A stretch of DNA of 9,302 nt from positions 1 to 9,302 of the forward strand of contig JAJXUF010000126.1 of assembly GCA_021783175.1 (NCBI GenBank), written 5' to 3'. The notes under the pieces were generated by a model. It worked only from the letters and a program-made list of their open reading frames with translations, searched no databases and was not told the DNA's origin. Position numbers and translations under genes: made by a program. The stretch comes from Pseudomonadota bacterium (lineage in GTDB: Bacteria; Pseudomonadota; Gammaproteobacteria; Acidiferrobacterales; UBA6901). Positions 1 to 6,305 of the stretch are shown one piece after another; the stretch's first letter is position 1; the number at the start of each line of letters is the position of its first letter.

Positions 1-138
1 ATGCTGTTGTGCCGCTTCCGTTTCGACGAGCGCTTATTGCTCAACATGGTCACCGATTACAACAAGGACAGGATGATGTCGCAGGCGCATGCCGCCATCC
101 TGATGTCGGGACAGCCCGCCGAAGCCCTGGTTCTCTGA
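1..138 (+). CDS. flhD: FlhD, flagellar master regulator subunit (3' end only)
   Basis: The frame is open from the first base to a TGA at 136-138 and gives the last 45 residues of a protein whose start lies upstream of the window. The segment CRFRFDERLLLNMVTDYN, followed by a short helix with ILMSGQPAEAL, matches the C-terminal part of FlhD. The Cys at visible residue 4 corresponds to the cysteine in the NQLVCHFRFD segment of E. coli FlhD. FlhD pairs with FlhC to form the FlhD4C2 activator that recruits sigma-70 RNA polymerase to early flagellar promoters. The identification rests on this short tail and on the adjacent flhC, 17 bases downstream. The ATG at position 1 is an internal Met codon, not the start. 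The two genes are almost certainly co-transcribed. Confidence 0.85.
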   Translation: MLLCRFRFDERLLLNMVTDYNKDRMMSQAHAAILMSGQPAEALVL

Positions 139-143
139 GCGCT

Positions 144-151
144 AAGGTGAG
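144..151 (+). promoter_or_regulatory. Ribosome binding site of flhC
   Basis: AAGGTGAG lies 4 bases before the ATG at 156. It selects this start over the longer open frame that reaches back to position 9. Confidence 0.7.
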
Positions 152-155
152 AGCC

Positions 156-698
156 ATGCGAAACAAGAGCGTAGTGAACGAAGCCCGCGAGATACAGATA
201 TCGGTTGAACTTATCGAATTGGGCGCACGCCTTCAGTTGTTGCAGGAAGAGACGGGGCTGAGCCGGGAACGTCTTTTGCGGCTCTACAAGGAGGTCAAGG
301 GGGAATCGCCTTCCAAGGGTATGCTGCCGTACTCGACGGACTGGTTCATGAGCTGGTTGCCCAATATTCATTCTTCCTTGTTCATGGGCATCCACCAGTA
401 TCTGCTGAAAAATGCGAGTGTTTCCGGCGTCGAGGCTTTGATCAAGAGTTACCGTTTGTACCTTGAGCAGGTGACGGTCACCACGGGAGAACAGGTGTTG
501 AGCATTACGCGCGCGTGGTTCCTGATTCGCTTTTTCGAGGCCAAAATGCTGCAACTGACGGAATGCAAAGAGTGTGGCGGTCATTTCGTTGTGCACACCA
601 ACGAACTTTGCGAGAGCTACAACTGCGGCATTTGCCGTCCGCCTTCACGTGCGGGGAAAACGAAAAAAGCCGCACAAAGCGAAGCTGCCGTCGCCTAA
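156..698 (+). CDS. flhC: FlhC, flagellar transcriptional activator subunit
   Basis: FlhC is the DNA-contacting partner of FlhD in the heterohexameric master activator of flagellar genes. From the ATG at 156 the product is 180 residues, close to the usual FlhC length. A zinc-binding cluster is visible as CKECGGHF (Cys137, Cys140) and CGICRPPSRA (Cys157, Cys160), the same spacing and numbering as the zinc cysteines of E. coli FlhC. One more cysteine lies at 152. The N-terminal half (IQISVELIELGARLQLLQ, then GLSRERLLRLYKEVKG) is the helix-turn-helix-like region typical of the family. The start at 156 is chosen because AAGGTGAG (144-151) sits 4 bases ahead and the protein then begins as in the family. 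The frame is also open upstream to position 9, but there it overlaps flhD and has no homology. The TAA stop at 696-698 doubles as the first bases of the sigma-28 promoter for motA. Confidence 0.96.
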   Translation: MRNKSVVNEAREIQISVELIELGARLQLLQEETGLSRERLLRLYKEVKGESPSKGMLPYSTDWFMSWLPNIHSSLFMGIHQYLLKNASVSGVEALIKSYRLYLEQVTVTTGEQVLSITRAWFLIRFFEAKMLQLTECKECGGHFVVHTNELCESYNCGICRPPSRAGKTKKAAQSEAAVA

Positions 699-722
699 AG
701 TTATTACATCAAACGCCGCTAC
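696..722 (+). promoter_or_regulatory. Sigma-28 (FliA) promoter of motA
   Basis: TAAAGTTA (696-703), an 11-base spacer (704-714) and GCCGCTAC (715-722) match the enterobacterial FliA consensus TAAAGTTT-N11-GCCGATAA at 13 of 16 positions with exact spacing. The first three bases of the -35 element are the flhC stop codon. Transcription would start near 729 and leave a leader of about 160 bases before motA. The motAB operon is a class 3 gene set in E. coli, so a FliA promoter is expected here. The promoter is predicted from sequence only. Confidence 0.82.
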
Positions 723-765
723 TACTGACGAGTGGGTATCATCAGCAGTGGCGGCGTTGTTGCGT

Positions 766-802
766 CCTGAATCGCCGAGAAGCTGAAATGCCGGCGATTA
801 GG
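766..802 (+). promoter_or_regulatory. Stem-loop in the motA leader
   Basis: AATCGCCG (770-777) is the perfect reverse complement of CGGCGATT (792-799). The stem extends by CCT (766-768) against AGG (800-802) across one bulged G (769), giving 11 base pairs and a 14-base loop. It lies inside the predicted motA transcript, downstream of the sigma-28 promoter. No run of T follows, so it does not look like a standard intrinsic terminator. It could stabilise the transcript, control translation, or be a protein or RNA target. Its function is unknown. Confidence 0.6.
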
Positions 803-839
803 CACCCTGTTCTATATGATGGGAAGGCTGCCTAAATGC

Positions 840-854
840 TACGATGCCATCGTA
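840..854 (+). repeat. 15-bp palindrome upstream of motA
   Basis: TACGATG (840-846) and CATCGTA (848-854) are perfect reverse complements around a single central C. The centre is about 40 bases before the motA start. A one-base centre suits a dimeric DNA-binding site better than an RNA hairpin, although a 5-bp stem with a 5-base loop is also possible. The site lies well downstream of the predicted sigma-28 start, where a bound protein could act as a roadblock. No binding protein can be named. Confidence 0.4.
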
Positions 855-874
855 ATAGGAAAAAGTGTCGATTC

Positions 875-881
875 AAGGGGG
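875..881 (+). promoter_or_regulatory. Ribosome binding site of motA
   Basis: AAGGGGG lies 6 bases before the ATG at 888. It decides the motA start over the upstream in-frame codon at 816, which would add 24 residues with no resemblance to MotA. Confidence 0.75.
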
Positions 882-887
882 CAAATT

Positions 888-1742
888 ATGCTGGTGATTG
901 TTGGGTATTTAGTGGTTTTGGGTTCGGTGTTCGGCGGTTTTGCCTTGGCTGGGGGACATCTTGCCGCATTATTGCAGCCGCTGGAGTTGCTGATGATCGC
1001 GGGGGGGGCGGGTGGCGCCTTCTTCGTTGGCAATAGCATGAAGGCCATCAAGGCGACGTTTAAAGATTTGCCTACTATATTCAAAGGCTCCAAGTACAAC
1101 AAAGAAAGTTACATGGAGCTGATGGCGCTGATGTACGAGTTGCTCGGCAAAGTGCGCAAAGAAGGTCTGATGTCCATCGAAGGCGATGTCGAAAATCCGC
1201 ACGAGAGCCCCGTGTTCGCCAAATACCCGAAAATTTTAGCCGACCATCACGTGGTCGAATTCATGACCGATTACCTGCGCATCATGGTCAGCGGGAACCT
1301 GAATGCCATGGAGATCGAGAACCTGATGGATGTGGAGATCGAGACGCATCACCACGAGGCAATGGTGTCGTCGCACGTGATCGCCAAAGTGGGCGACGGC
1401 ATGCCGGCGTTCGGTATCGTTGCAGCGGTGATGGGCGTGGTGCACACCATGGAATCGGTGGGCATTCCGCCAGCCGAACTGGGCATGTTGATCGCGCATG
1501 CTCTGGTGGGAACCTTCCTCGGGATTTTGCTGGCCTATGGTTTCGTCGGTCCGCTGGCCGGCCTGCTGGAGCAGAAGGCCGAAGAGGGCAGCAAGATGTT
1601 GCAGGCCATCAAGGTCGTCCTGTTGGCCAATCTTAACGGCTACGCACCCGCCATGGCAGTGGAGTTCGGGCGCAAGGCGCTCAATTCGACCGAACGCCCC
1701 GGCTTCATCGAACTGGAAGCGCACGTCAAACAAAAACGCTAG
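888..1742 (+). CDS. motA: MotA, flagellar motor stator protein (proton channel)
   Basis: MotA and MotB form the stator that couples proton flow to flagellar rotation in the inner membrane. From the ATG at 888 the product is 284 residues (E. coli MotA is 295). Two N-terminal membrane segments (about residues 1-22 and 30-48) are followed by a cytoplasmic loop and two further segments (about 172-192 and 200-223). Arg90 and Glu98, which contact FliG in E. coli MotA, are present at identical positions (RKEGLMSIE). So are the channel prolines Pro173 (GMPAFG) and Pro222 (FVGPLAG). The N terminus MLVIVGYLVVLGSVFGGF is typical of MotA. The gene is followed after 34 bases by motB, and both should be read from the sigma-28 promoter at 696-722. 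Ion use is judged to be protons because the closest resemblance is to MotA rather than PomA. That part is inference. Confidence 0.97.
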   Translation: MLVIVGYLVVLGSVFGGFALAGGHLAALLQPLELLMIAGGAGGAFFVGNSMKAIKATFKDLPTIFKGSKYNKESYMELMALMYELLGKVRKEGLMSIEGDVENPHESPVFAKYPKILADHHVVEFMTDYLRIMVSGNLNAMEIENLMDVEIETHHHEAMVSSHVIAKVGDGMPAFGIVAAVMGVVHTMESVGIPPAELGMLIAHALVGTFLGILLAYGFVGPLAGLLEQKAEEGSKMLQAIKVVLLANLNGYAPAMAVEFGRKALNSTERPGFIELEAHVKQKR

Positions 1743-1776
1743 TCGCTACCAATAATCCAGTCGATAGAACCGAACC

Positions 1777-2814
1777 ATGTCCAACGAAGATAAACGACCC
1801 ATCGTCATCAAACGCATCAAGAAAGTGGTGGGTGGCGCCCACGGCGGCGCATGGAAGATCGCCTACGCCGACTTCGTGACGGCGATGATGGCGTTCTTCC
1901 TGCTGATGTGGCTGCTGGGATCCACTACCAAAGGCGATCTCAACGGCATCTCCGAATATTTCAAAACACCGCTGAAAGTGGCCTTGATGGGCGGCACAGG
2001 GAGCGGCGACAGCTCCAGTATCATCAAAGGCGGGGGGCAGGATCTCACGCGCAGCGAGGGCCAGGTCAAATCGGGCGAGTTGCCGCCGGAAAAAAAGATC
2101 ATCAACCTCAAGGCGACAAGGGAAGAATTTCTGCGCCTGGAACGAAAAAAGGAGCTCGAAAAACTCAAGGACCTGAAAGCCAACCTTGAAAAAATGATCG
2201 ACGCAGATACCAAGCTGAAAAAATTCAAGGACCAGATATTGCTCGACCTGACTTCCGAAGGCCTGCGCGTTCAGATCGTGGACGAGAAGAACCGTCCCAT
2301 GTTCAAGAGCGGCAGCGCGGAGCTGGAACCCTATACCAAGGATATCTTGCGCGCGATCGGCAATGTACTGAACGAAATGCCGAACAAGATCAGCCTGTCC
2401 GGGCATACCGATGCGCAGCCGTATGTGACTGCGGACGGGCGTTACAGCAACTGGGAGCTGTCGGCGGATCGCGGCAATGCTTCCCGACGCGAGCTGATCA
2501 AAGGCGGGCTGGCCGACGACAAGATCGTGCGCGTGGTCGGTCTGTCGTCAGCCGTGCTGTTCGATAAAACGCAGCCGCTGAACCCCATCAATCGCCGGAT
2601 CAGCATCATCGTGATGAACAAAAAAGCCGAAGAGGCCGCCCTGAAAGATGGTGGCAGCGTGGATATCGATGCTGAAACCGGGGATCCGCTAGATGCGCTT
2701 CAACCCGATGCGGCATCCGGAGTGGCGGGCGCCGTTTCTGCCCCGGCGGCTGCGACCGCTCAAGGATTGGCGGAATCGGCAGTAAGTCCAGGTCAGCCGC
2801 CTGCTCTGCGCTAA
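1777..2814 (+). CDS. motB: MotB, stator protein anchored to peptidoglycan
   Basis: MotB holds the stator to the cell wall and supplies the proton-binding aspartate. The product is 345 residues, somewhat longer than E. coli MotB (308). The cytoplasmic N terminus (IVIKRIKK) leads into one membrane segment (about 28-49). Asp32 in AYADFVTAMMAFF is the essential channel aspartate and has the same number as in E. coli. A charged, probably helical linker (about 112-155) precedes an OmpA-like peptidoglycan-binding domain (about 165-280) with LSGHTDAQPY and a NPINRRISIIVMN ending. The last 60 residues are rich in Ala, Ser, Pro and Asp and look disordered. No good Shine-Dalgarno sequence is visible in the 34 bases after motA, so translation may be coupled to motA. 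The TAA stop is also the start of the next sigma-28 promoter. Confidence 0.97.
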   Translation: MSNEDKRPIVIKRIKKVVGGAHGGAWKIAYADFVTAMMAFFLLMWLLGSTTKGDLNGISEYFKTPLKVALMGGTGSGDSSSIIKGGGQDLTRSEGQVKSGELPPEKKIINLKATREEFLRLERKKELEKLKDLKANLEKMIDADTKLKKFKDQILLDLTSEGLRVQIVDEKNRPMFKSGSAELEPYTKDILRAIGNVLNEMPNKISLSGHTDAQPYVTADGRYSNWELSADRGNASRRELIKGGLADDKIVRVVGLSSAVLFDKTQPLNPINRRISIIVMNKKAEEAALKDGGSVDIDAETGDPLDALQPDAASGVAGAVSAPAAATAQGLAESAVSPGQPPALR

Positions 2815-2838
2815 AGAATAATAACCTTATGCCGCTAT
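2812..2838 (+). promoter_or_regulatory. Sigma-28 (FliA) promoter of the haem receptor genes
   Basis: TAAAGAAT (2812-2819), an 11-base spacer (2820-2830) and GCCGCTAT (2831-2838) match TAAAGTTT-N11-GCCGATAA at 12 of 16 positions with exact spacing. As at motA, the TAA of the -35 element is the stop codon of the preceding gene. The -10 element carries the same C in place of the consensus A (GCCGCTA). The start would be near 2845, about 40 bases before the first receptor gene. Confidence 0.8.
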
Positions 2839-2853
2839 GGAAAATACGGCATA
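2828..2853 (+). repeat. Inverted repeat spanning the -10 region
   Basis: TATGCCG (2828-2834) and CGGCATA (2847-2853) are perfect 7-base reverse complements separated by 12 bases. The left arm covers the first half of the predicted -10 element, and the right arm falls just after the predicted transcription start. This is where an operator would lie, but the left arm is partly fixed by the promoter consensus, so chance cannot be excluded. Confidence 0.35.
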
Positions 2854-2873
2854 TATAACAGAGCAGGGAAATC

Positions 2874-2877
2874 AGGG
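2874..2877 (+). promoter_or_regulatory. Ribosome binding site of the first haem receptor
   Basis: AGGG lies 8 bases before the ATG at 2886. A nearer ATG at 2881 opens only a two-codon frame (Met-Lys-stop), so the start is at 2886. Confidence 0.5.
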
Positions 2878-2885
2878 TAAATGAA

Positions 2886-4511
2886 ATGAGAAAGTGGTGG
2901 AGCGGGCTTTCACTAAAAAGCAAATTGCAGATCCCTATCCAGCTGGTCCTGATCGTCGTACTGACGATGGTGCAAATGACCGCATTGGACAGGTTCGAGG
3001 CGCATGTGCTGGAAAGCGCGCGCGAAAAGGCAGTCGTTTCGGCGGACGGGGTAATCAACGGACTCAATTTGTTGATGCTCAACGGCATCATCAGCCAGGA
3101 AGACCAGCGCACCCTGCTGGTTAAAAAGATGGGCGCTTCCGAACATGTGCTGGAGTTGCGGGTCATCCGCAACAAGCCGGTGCAGGATCAATTCGGCCCC
3201 GGCATGCCGTCGGAGCAAGCGGTGGACGATCTGGATCGGCTGGCACTGTCCTCTGCAAAACAGCAGCAGGAATTGCTGGAAAAGAACGGCGTGCGCGCAT
3301 TGCGAGTAGTCGTCCCTTTCATCGCCAGCAAAGAATTCCGCGGAACAAACTGCCTGACGTGCCATACGGTGCCGGAAGGCACGGTGAACGGTGCGGCCAG
3401 CATCACGCTGGATATCGCTGGCGAATATGCGGTGGTGAAGCGCGTCAGTCTGACGCTATGGGGGGTGCAGATCGTTCTGCAAATCGCCTTGTATTTCATC
3501 ATCGGCTGGCTGATCGGTCTGGTGACCAAACCCGCGAAAGAGCTGCAAAAAGCCATGCAGACCATGCAGGCGGATGGAGACCTGTCCAAGCGCGTAGTCG
3601 TGCACAGCGAGGATGAAATCGGCCAGACATCCAAAGCCTTCAATGACCTGGCCAACGGCTTCCATGTGATCGTCACCCAGGTTGACGGCCATGCCCATCA
3701 GGTTGCAGATGCCGCGCGCTCGCTTGCGCAGGATGCGGAGCAACTTGCGCAAAGCATGCAACAGCAAAGCGATGCGGCAGATTCCACATCGAAGGCGGTG
3801 GAACAAGTCAGCGCCAGTATCGCCCAAGTTGCGGAAGGCACCGACCAGGTGGCCAGGCTTTCAAACGACAGCCTGGAACGCGCCAACCGGGGGCAGCAAA
3901 GCCTGCAAGACATGATGCGGGAGCTGGAGCGTGTGGAAAGCTCGGTGCAGGAGATCGCCACCGATGTGGGCAAGTTCGTCAACAACACCCAGAGCATCAC
4001 CAGCATGACGCAACAAGTGCGCGAGATCGCGGAGCAAACCAACCTGCTCGCGCTGAATGCGGCAATCGAGGCGGCGCGAGCGGGCGAGCAGGGCCGCGGC
4101 TTCGCAGTGGTCGCCGATGAGGTGCGCAAGCTGGCGGAGAAATCCGCGCAATCCGCGCTGCAGATCGATGAAGTCACCCAGGCTCTTGGCGTGCAGTCGG
4201 GGCAGGTCGAAAAGACCGTGCAGCGGGGCCTGGCTGCTTTGCAAGGCAGCCAGGCGCACATCAGGGAGGTTACAGCCGTTCTGGTGGAAGCCAATGCATC
4301 CGTGGACGGTGTGAATAGCGGCCTGGCGAATATTTCCGGCTCTATCAACAAACAGCGCGATGCCAGCCGGGAGATCACCCGCAACGTCGACCAGATCGCC
4401 CATATGGCTGGCAGTAGCAACGAGATAGTCAAGCGCACCGTCAATGCCGTGAAATCGATGGAAGCGCTGGCGGAAAATTTGAACAAGACCATCGGACGTT
4501 TCAAGGTTTGA
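2886..4511 (+). CDS. Methyl-accepting chemotaxis protein with periplasmic c-type haem sensor domain (first copy)
   Basis: This 541-residue transmembrane chemoreceptor signals to CheA/CheW. Membrane segment 1 is at about 14-34 and segment 2 at about 190-212. Between them lies a periplasmic domain of about 155 residues that ends in CLTCH (156-160; DNA 3351-3365), a c-type haem attachment motif. The pattern [37 protein letters not shown] resembles the Tll0287-like (DUF3365) haem-binding PAS-like domain. A HAMP region (about 211-265) leads to a long helical MCP domain with the invariant hairpin tip at about 380-418 ([18 protein letters not shown], then [18 protein letters not shown]). The C terminus is FKV, with no NWETF-type pentapeptide for CheR/CheB docking. 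The gene follows the sigma-28 promoter after motB. The next gene is a tandem paralogue 43 bases downstream. Redox or gas (O2/NO) sensing is inferred. Haem attachment would need the Ccm machinery, which is not in the window. Confidence 0.93.
   Translation: MRKWWSGLSLKSKLQIPIQLVLIVVLTMVQMTALDRFEAHVLESAREKAVVSADGVINGLNLLMLNGIISQEDQRTLLVKKMGASEHVLELRVIRNKPVQDQFGPGMPSEQAVDDLDRLALSSAKQQQELLEKNGVRALRVVVPFIASKEFRGTNCLTCHTVPEGTVNGAASITLDIAGEYAVVKRVSLTLWGVQIVLQIALYFIIGWLIGLVTKPAKELQKAMQTMQADGDLSKRVVVHSEDEIGQTSKAFNDLANGFHVIVTQVDGHAHQVADAARSLAQDAEQLAQSMQQQSDAADSTSKAVEQVSASIAQVAEGTDQVARLSNDSLERANRGQQSLQDMMRELERVESSVQEIATDVGKFVNNTQSITSMTQQVREIAEQTNLLALNAAIEAARAGEQGRGFAVVADEVRKLAEKSAQSALQIDEVTQALGVQSGQVEKTVQRGLAALQGSQAHIREVTAVLVEANASVDGVNSGLANISGSINKQRDASREITRNVDQIAHMAGSSNEIVKRTVNAVKSMEALAENLNKTIGRFKV
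4119..4150 (+). repeat. 32-bp exact repeat in the receptor signalling tip, copy 1
   Basis: The 32 bases coding for [10 protein letters not shown] (from GAGGTGCGCAAG to the last bases of the following Ala/Gln codons) are identical to 5794-5825 in the second receptor. The flanking codons differ at synonymous positions. This reflects paralogy of the most conserved part of the MCP domain and is a possible substrate for recombination between the two genes. Confidence 0.6.
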
Positions 4512-4541
4512 TGGATACCGATGACGGAAGACCAAGCTATA

Positions 4542-4546
4542 AAAGG
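4542..4546 (+). promoter_or_regulatory. Ribosome binding site of the second haem receptor
   Basis: AAAGG lies 8 bases before the ATG at 4555. The 43-base gap after the first receptor holds no credible sigma-28 promoter or terminator, so the two genes are probably co-transcribed. Confidence 0.55.
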
Positions 4547-4554
4547 TAAACAAA

Positions 4555-6186
4555 ATGAGCGAATGGTGGAGCAGTCTCTCAATCAAGAATAAATTGCAGA
4601 TTCCCATCCAGCTGATACTGCTGGTGGTGATGATTGCCGCCCAACGCTGGGCGTTCGACCGTTATGAAATGCGCGTGCTGGAAGATGCCAGGAATCGTGC
4701 GGTGATACCGGCGGACGGCGTATTCAACGGCCTGAACATGATGATGTTGAACGGGACTATTTCGGATGTCGAACAGCGGAAACTGTTCGTCAAGAAGATG
4801 GCTGCATCCAGCAAAGTGGAAGACTTGCGCGTCATACGCGGCAATCCGGTACAGACGCAGTTCGGTCCGGGCGCGACCGAGGAGCAGGCCAAAGACGAGT
4901 TGGATCGTGCGGCATTGAGTAGCGGTACGCAGCAAAATGAAATTACCGAAAAAGACGGCAAGCGTACCTTGCGCGTGGTTCAACCGATCGCCGCCTCAAA
5001 GGACTTTCGCGGTACCGGAACGAACTGCCTGCAATGCCATACGGTGGAAGACGGTGCTGTGATGGGTGCAGTGACCGTGAGTCTCGATATGACCGGCGAA
5101 TACGAGGCAATGAGCAAAGCCAGTGCGATGTTGTGGATCGGACAGGCCCTGGTGCAATTGGTATTGTTCTTCGTCATTGGCTGGTTGATTAATCAGGTGA
5201 CGCGCCCGACGCGGGAATTGCAGCAGATCATGCTGGCGATGCAGACCGACGGTAATTTGTCCCGGCGTGTCTCGGTGCACAGCAAAGACGAGGTCGGCCA
5301 GACTGCCGTGGCGTTCAATGCCCTGATCGATAGTTTTTCCGCCATCATCCGGCAAGTGCTGGACGGCGTGGACAGGATCAACAAGACCACCAGCCACATC
5401 GCCGCGGCTTCATCGGAAGTGGCGGACGGTTCGCGAGCGCAAAGCGATGCGGTTTCATCTACCGCCGCGGCAGTGGAGGCGGTTACGGTGAGTATCAATT
5501 CGGTCGCCGAGAACACCAATGAGGTGCGCGGACTGTCTGAGAAAAGTCTGCAGCAGACCGAGCAGGGCAATCGCAGCGTAGAAGAGATGGTGCACGAGAT
5601 ACAAAGCATCGAAAATGCAGTGCAACAGATCGCATCGGCCGCCGGCGAGTTTGTCGAAAGTGCCCGCACCATTGCCAGCATGACGCAGCAAGTGAAAGAC
5701 ATTGCCAACCAGACCAATTTGCTGGCATTGAACGCCGCCATCGAGGCGGCCCGTGCCGGCGAGCAGGGTCGCGGCTTCGCCGTGGTGGCGGACGAGGTGC
5801 GCAAGCTGGCGGAGAAATCCGCGCAGTCGGCCAGCGAGATCGACAAGGTGACCAGCAAGCTGGATGAGAAGTCGTCGCGGGTGGAGCAGGCCATTGCATC
5901 CGGCGTGCAGTCCCTGCAAACCACGCACAAGCATGTCGAATTGATGGCTGTCGTGTTGAACGAGGCTGGTGCGGCCGTGAAGGAGTCGAACGTGGGGATC
6001 GGCGAAATCGCCGTATCTGTAGGCGAGCAAGGTGCTGCAAGCAACGAGATCACGCACCATATCGAACAGATTGCCAGGATGGCCGAGAAAAACCATGCTG
6101 CAATCGAACAAACGACACATGACATTGGCGATCTGGAACGCATGGGCGTCGAACTGCAGAGTGCAGTCTCGCGTTTCAAAGTGTAG
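4555..6186 (+). CDS. Methyl-accepting chemotaxis protein with periplasmic c-type haem sensor domain (second copy)
   Basis: This 543-residue receptor is a full-length paralogue of the preceding one: the two align from end to end with a two-residue insertion (GTGTNC against GTNC) just before the haem motif. Membrane segments lie at about 14-34 and 192-213. The periplasmic domain carries CLQCH at 158-162 (DNA 5026-5040), and these are its only cysteines and histidine. Met64 in MMMLNG is conserved with the other two receptors and is a candidate second haem ligand. HAMP is at about 213-267 and the MCP hairpin tip at about 382-420. The C terminus is SRFKV. The domain again resembles the Tll0287-like (DUF3365) family. 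Divergence is largest in the first part of the cytoplasmic arm and smallest at the hairpin tip. A difference in ligand or redox potential from the first copy is plausible but cannot be read from sequence. Confidence 0.93.
   Translation: MSEWWSSLSIKNKLQIPIQLILLVVMIAAQRWAFDRYEMRVLEDARNRAVIPADGVFNGLNMMMLNGTISDVEQRKLFVKKMAASSKVEDLRVIRGNPVQTQFGPGATEEQAKDELDRAALSSGTQQNEITEKDGKRTLRVVQPIAASKDFRGTGTNCLQCHTVEDGAVMGAVTVSLDMTGEYEAMSKASAMLWIGQALVQLVLFFVIGWLINQVTRPTRELQQIMLAMQTDGNLSRRVSVHSKDEVGQTAVAFNALIDSFSAIIRQVLDGVDRINKTTSHIAAASSEVADGSRAQSDAVSSTAAAVEAVTVSINSVAENTNEVRGLSEKSLQQTEQGNRSVEEMVHEIQSIENAVQQIASAAGEFVESARTIASMTQQVKDIANQTNLLALNAAIEAARAGEQGRGFAVVADEVRKLAEKSAQSASEIDKVTSKLDEKSSRVEQAIASGVQSLQTTHKHVELMAVVLNEAGAAVKESNVGIGEIAVSVGEQGAASNEITHHIEQIARMAEKNHAAIEQTTHDIGDLERMGVELQSAVSRFKV
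5794..5825 (+). repeat. 32-bp exact repeat in the receptor signalling tip, copy 2
   Basis: This is identical to 4119-4150. The corresponding stretch of the third receptor (from about 7977) encodes [10 protein letters not shown] with different codons and is not part of the exact repeat. Confidence 0.6.
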
Positions 6187-6280
6187 AAGAAAGATCGGGG
6201 CCAATACATGTCTGCAGGACATTGTGCATCAGGAAAAATCGGCGAGAGAGCTGCAAAAAGCAGCCAGCCAGGTTAAGGCG

Positions 6281-6294
6281 GAGGCGTCAGCCTC
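6281..6294 (+). promoter_or_regulatory. Small hairpin before the Aer-like receptor
   Basis: GAGGC (6281-6285), loop GTCA, GCCTC (6290-6294) form a perfect 5-bp GC-rich stem ending 11 bases before the ATG at 6306. The only purine-rich Shine-Dalgarno-like sequence in the area, GGAGG (6280-6284), is in the left arm and 21 bases from the ATG. No T-run follows, so it is not a classic terminator. Its role is unclear. Confidence 0.3.
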
Positions 6295-6305
6295 AGTGCG
6301 AAATC

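Noticed and set aside
816..887. Longer motA start at 816 adding 24 residues
   Set aside because: The extra residues have no membrane or MotA character, and the ATG at 888 has a good ribosome binding site and the canonical MotA N terminus.
4502..4554. Possible sigma-28 promoter before the second receptor (CAAGGTTT with ACCGATGA)
   Set aside because: The spacer is only 7 bases instead of 11 and both elements have mismatches. Co-transcription with the first receptor is simpler.
3698..4582. Minus-strand frame of 294 codons opposite the first receptor, and a similar one at 5193-6209 opposite the second
   Set aside because: Both are Ser/Ala/Cys-rich mirror translations of conserved MCP coding sequence. 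They resemble each other only because the sense genes are paralogues.
6177..6207. Possible sigma-28 promoter before the Aer-like gene (CAAAGTGT with GCCAATAC)
   Set aside because: The spacer is 15 bases, 4 too long, and the -10 element is poor.
6208..6276. 22-codon open frame starting at ATG 6208
   Set aside because: It has only a weak GGGG upstream and no recognisable sequence. A random short frame is the better explanation.
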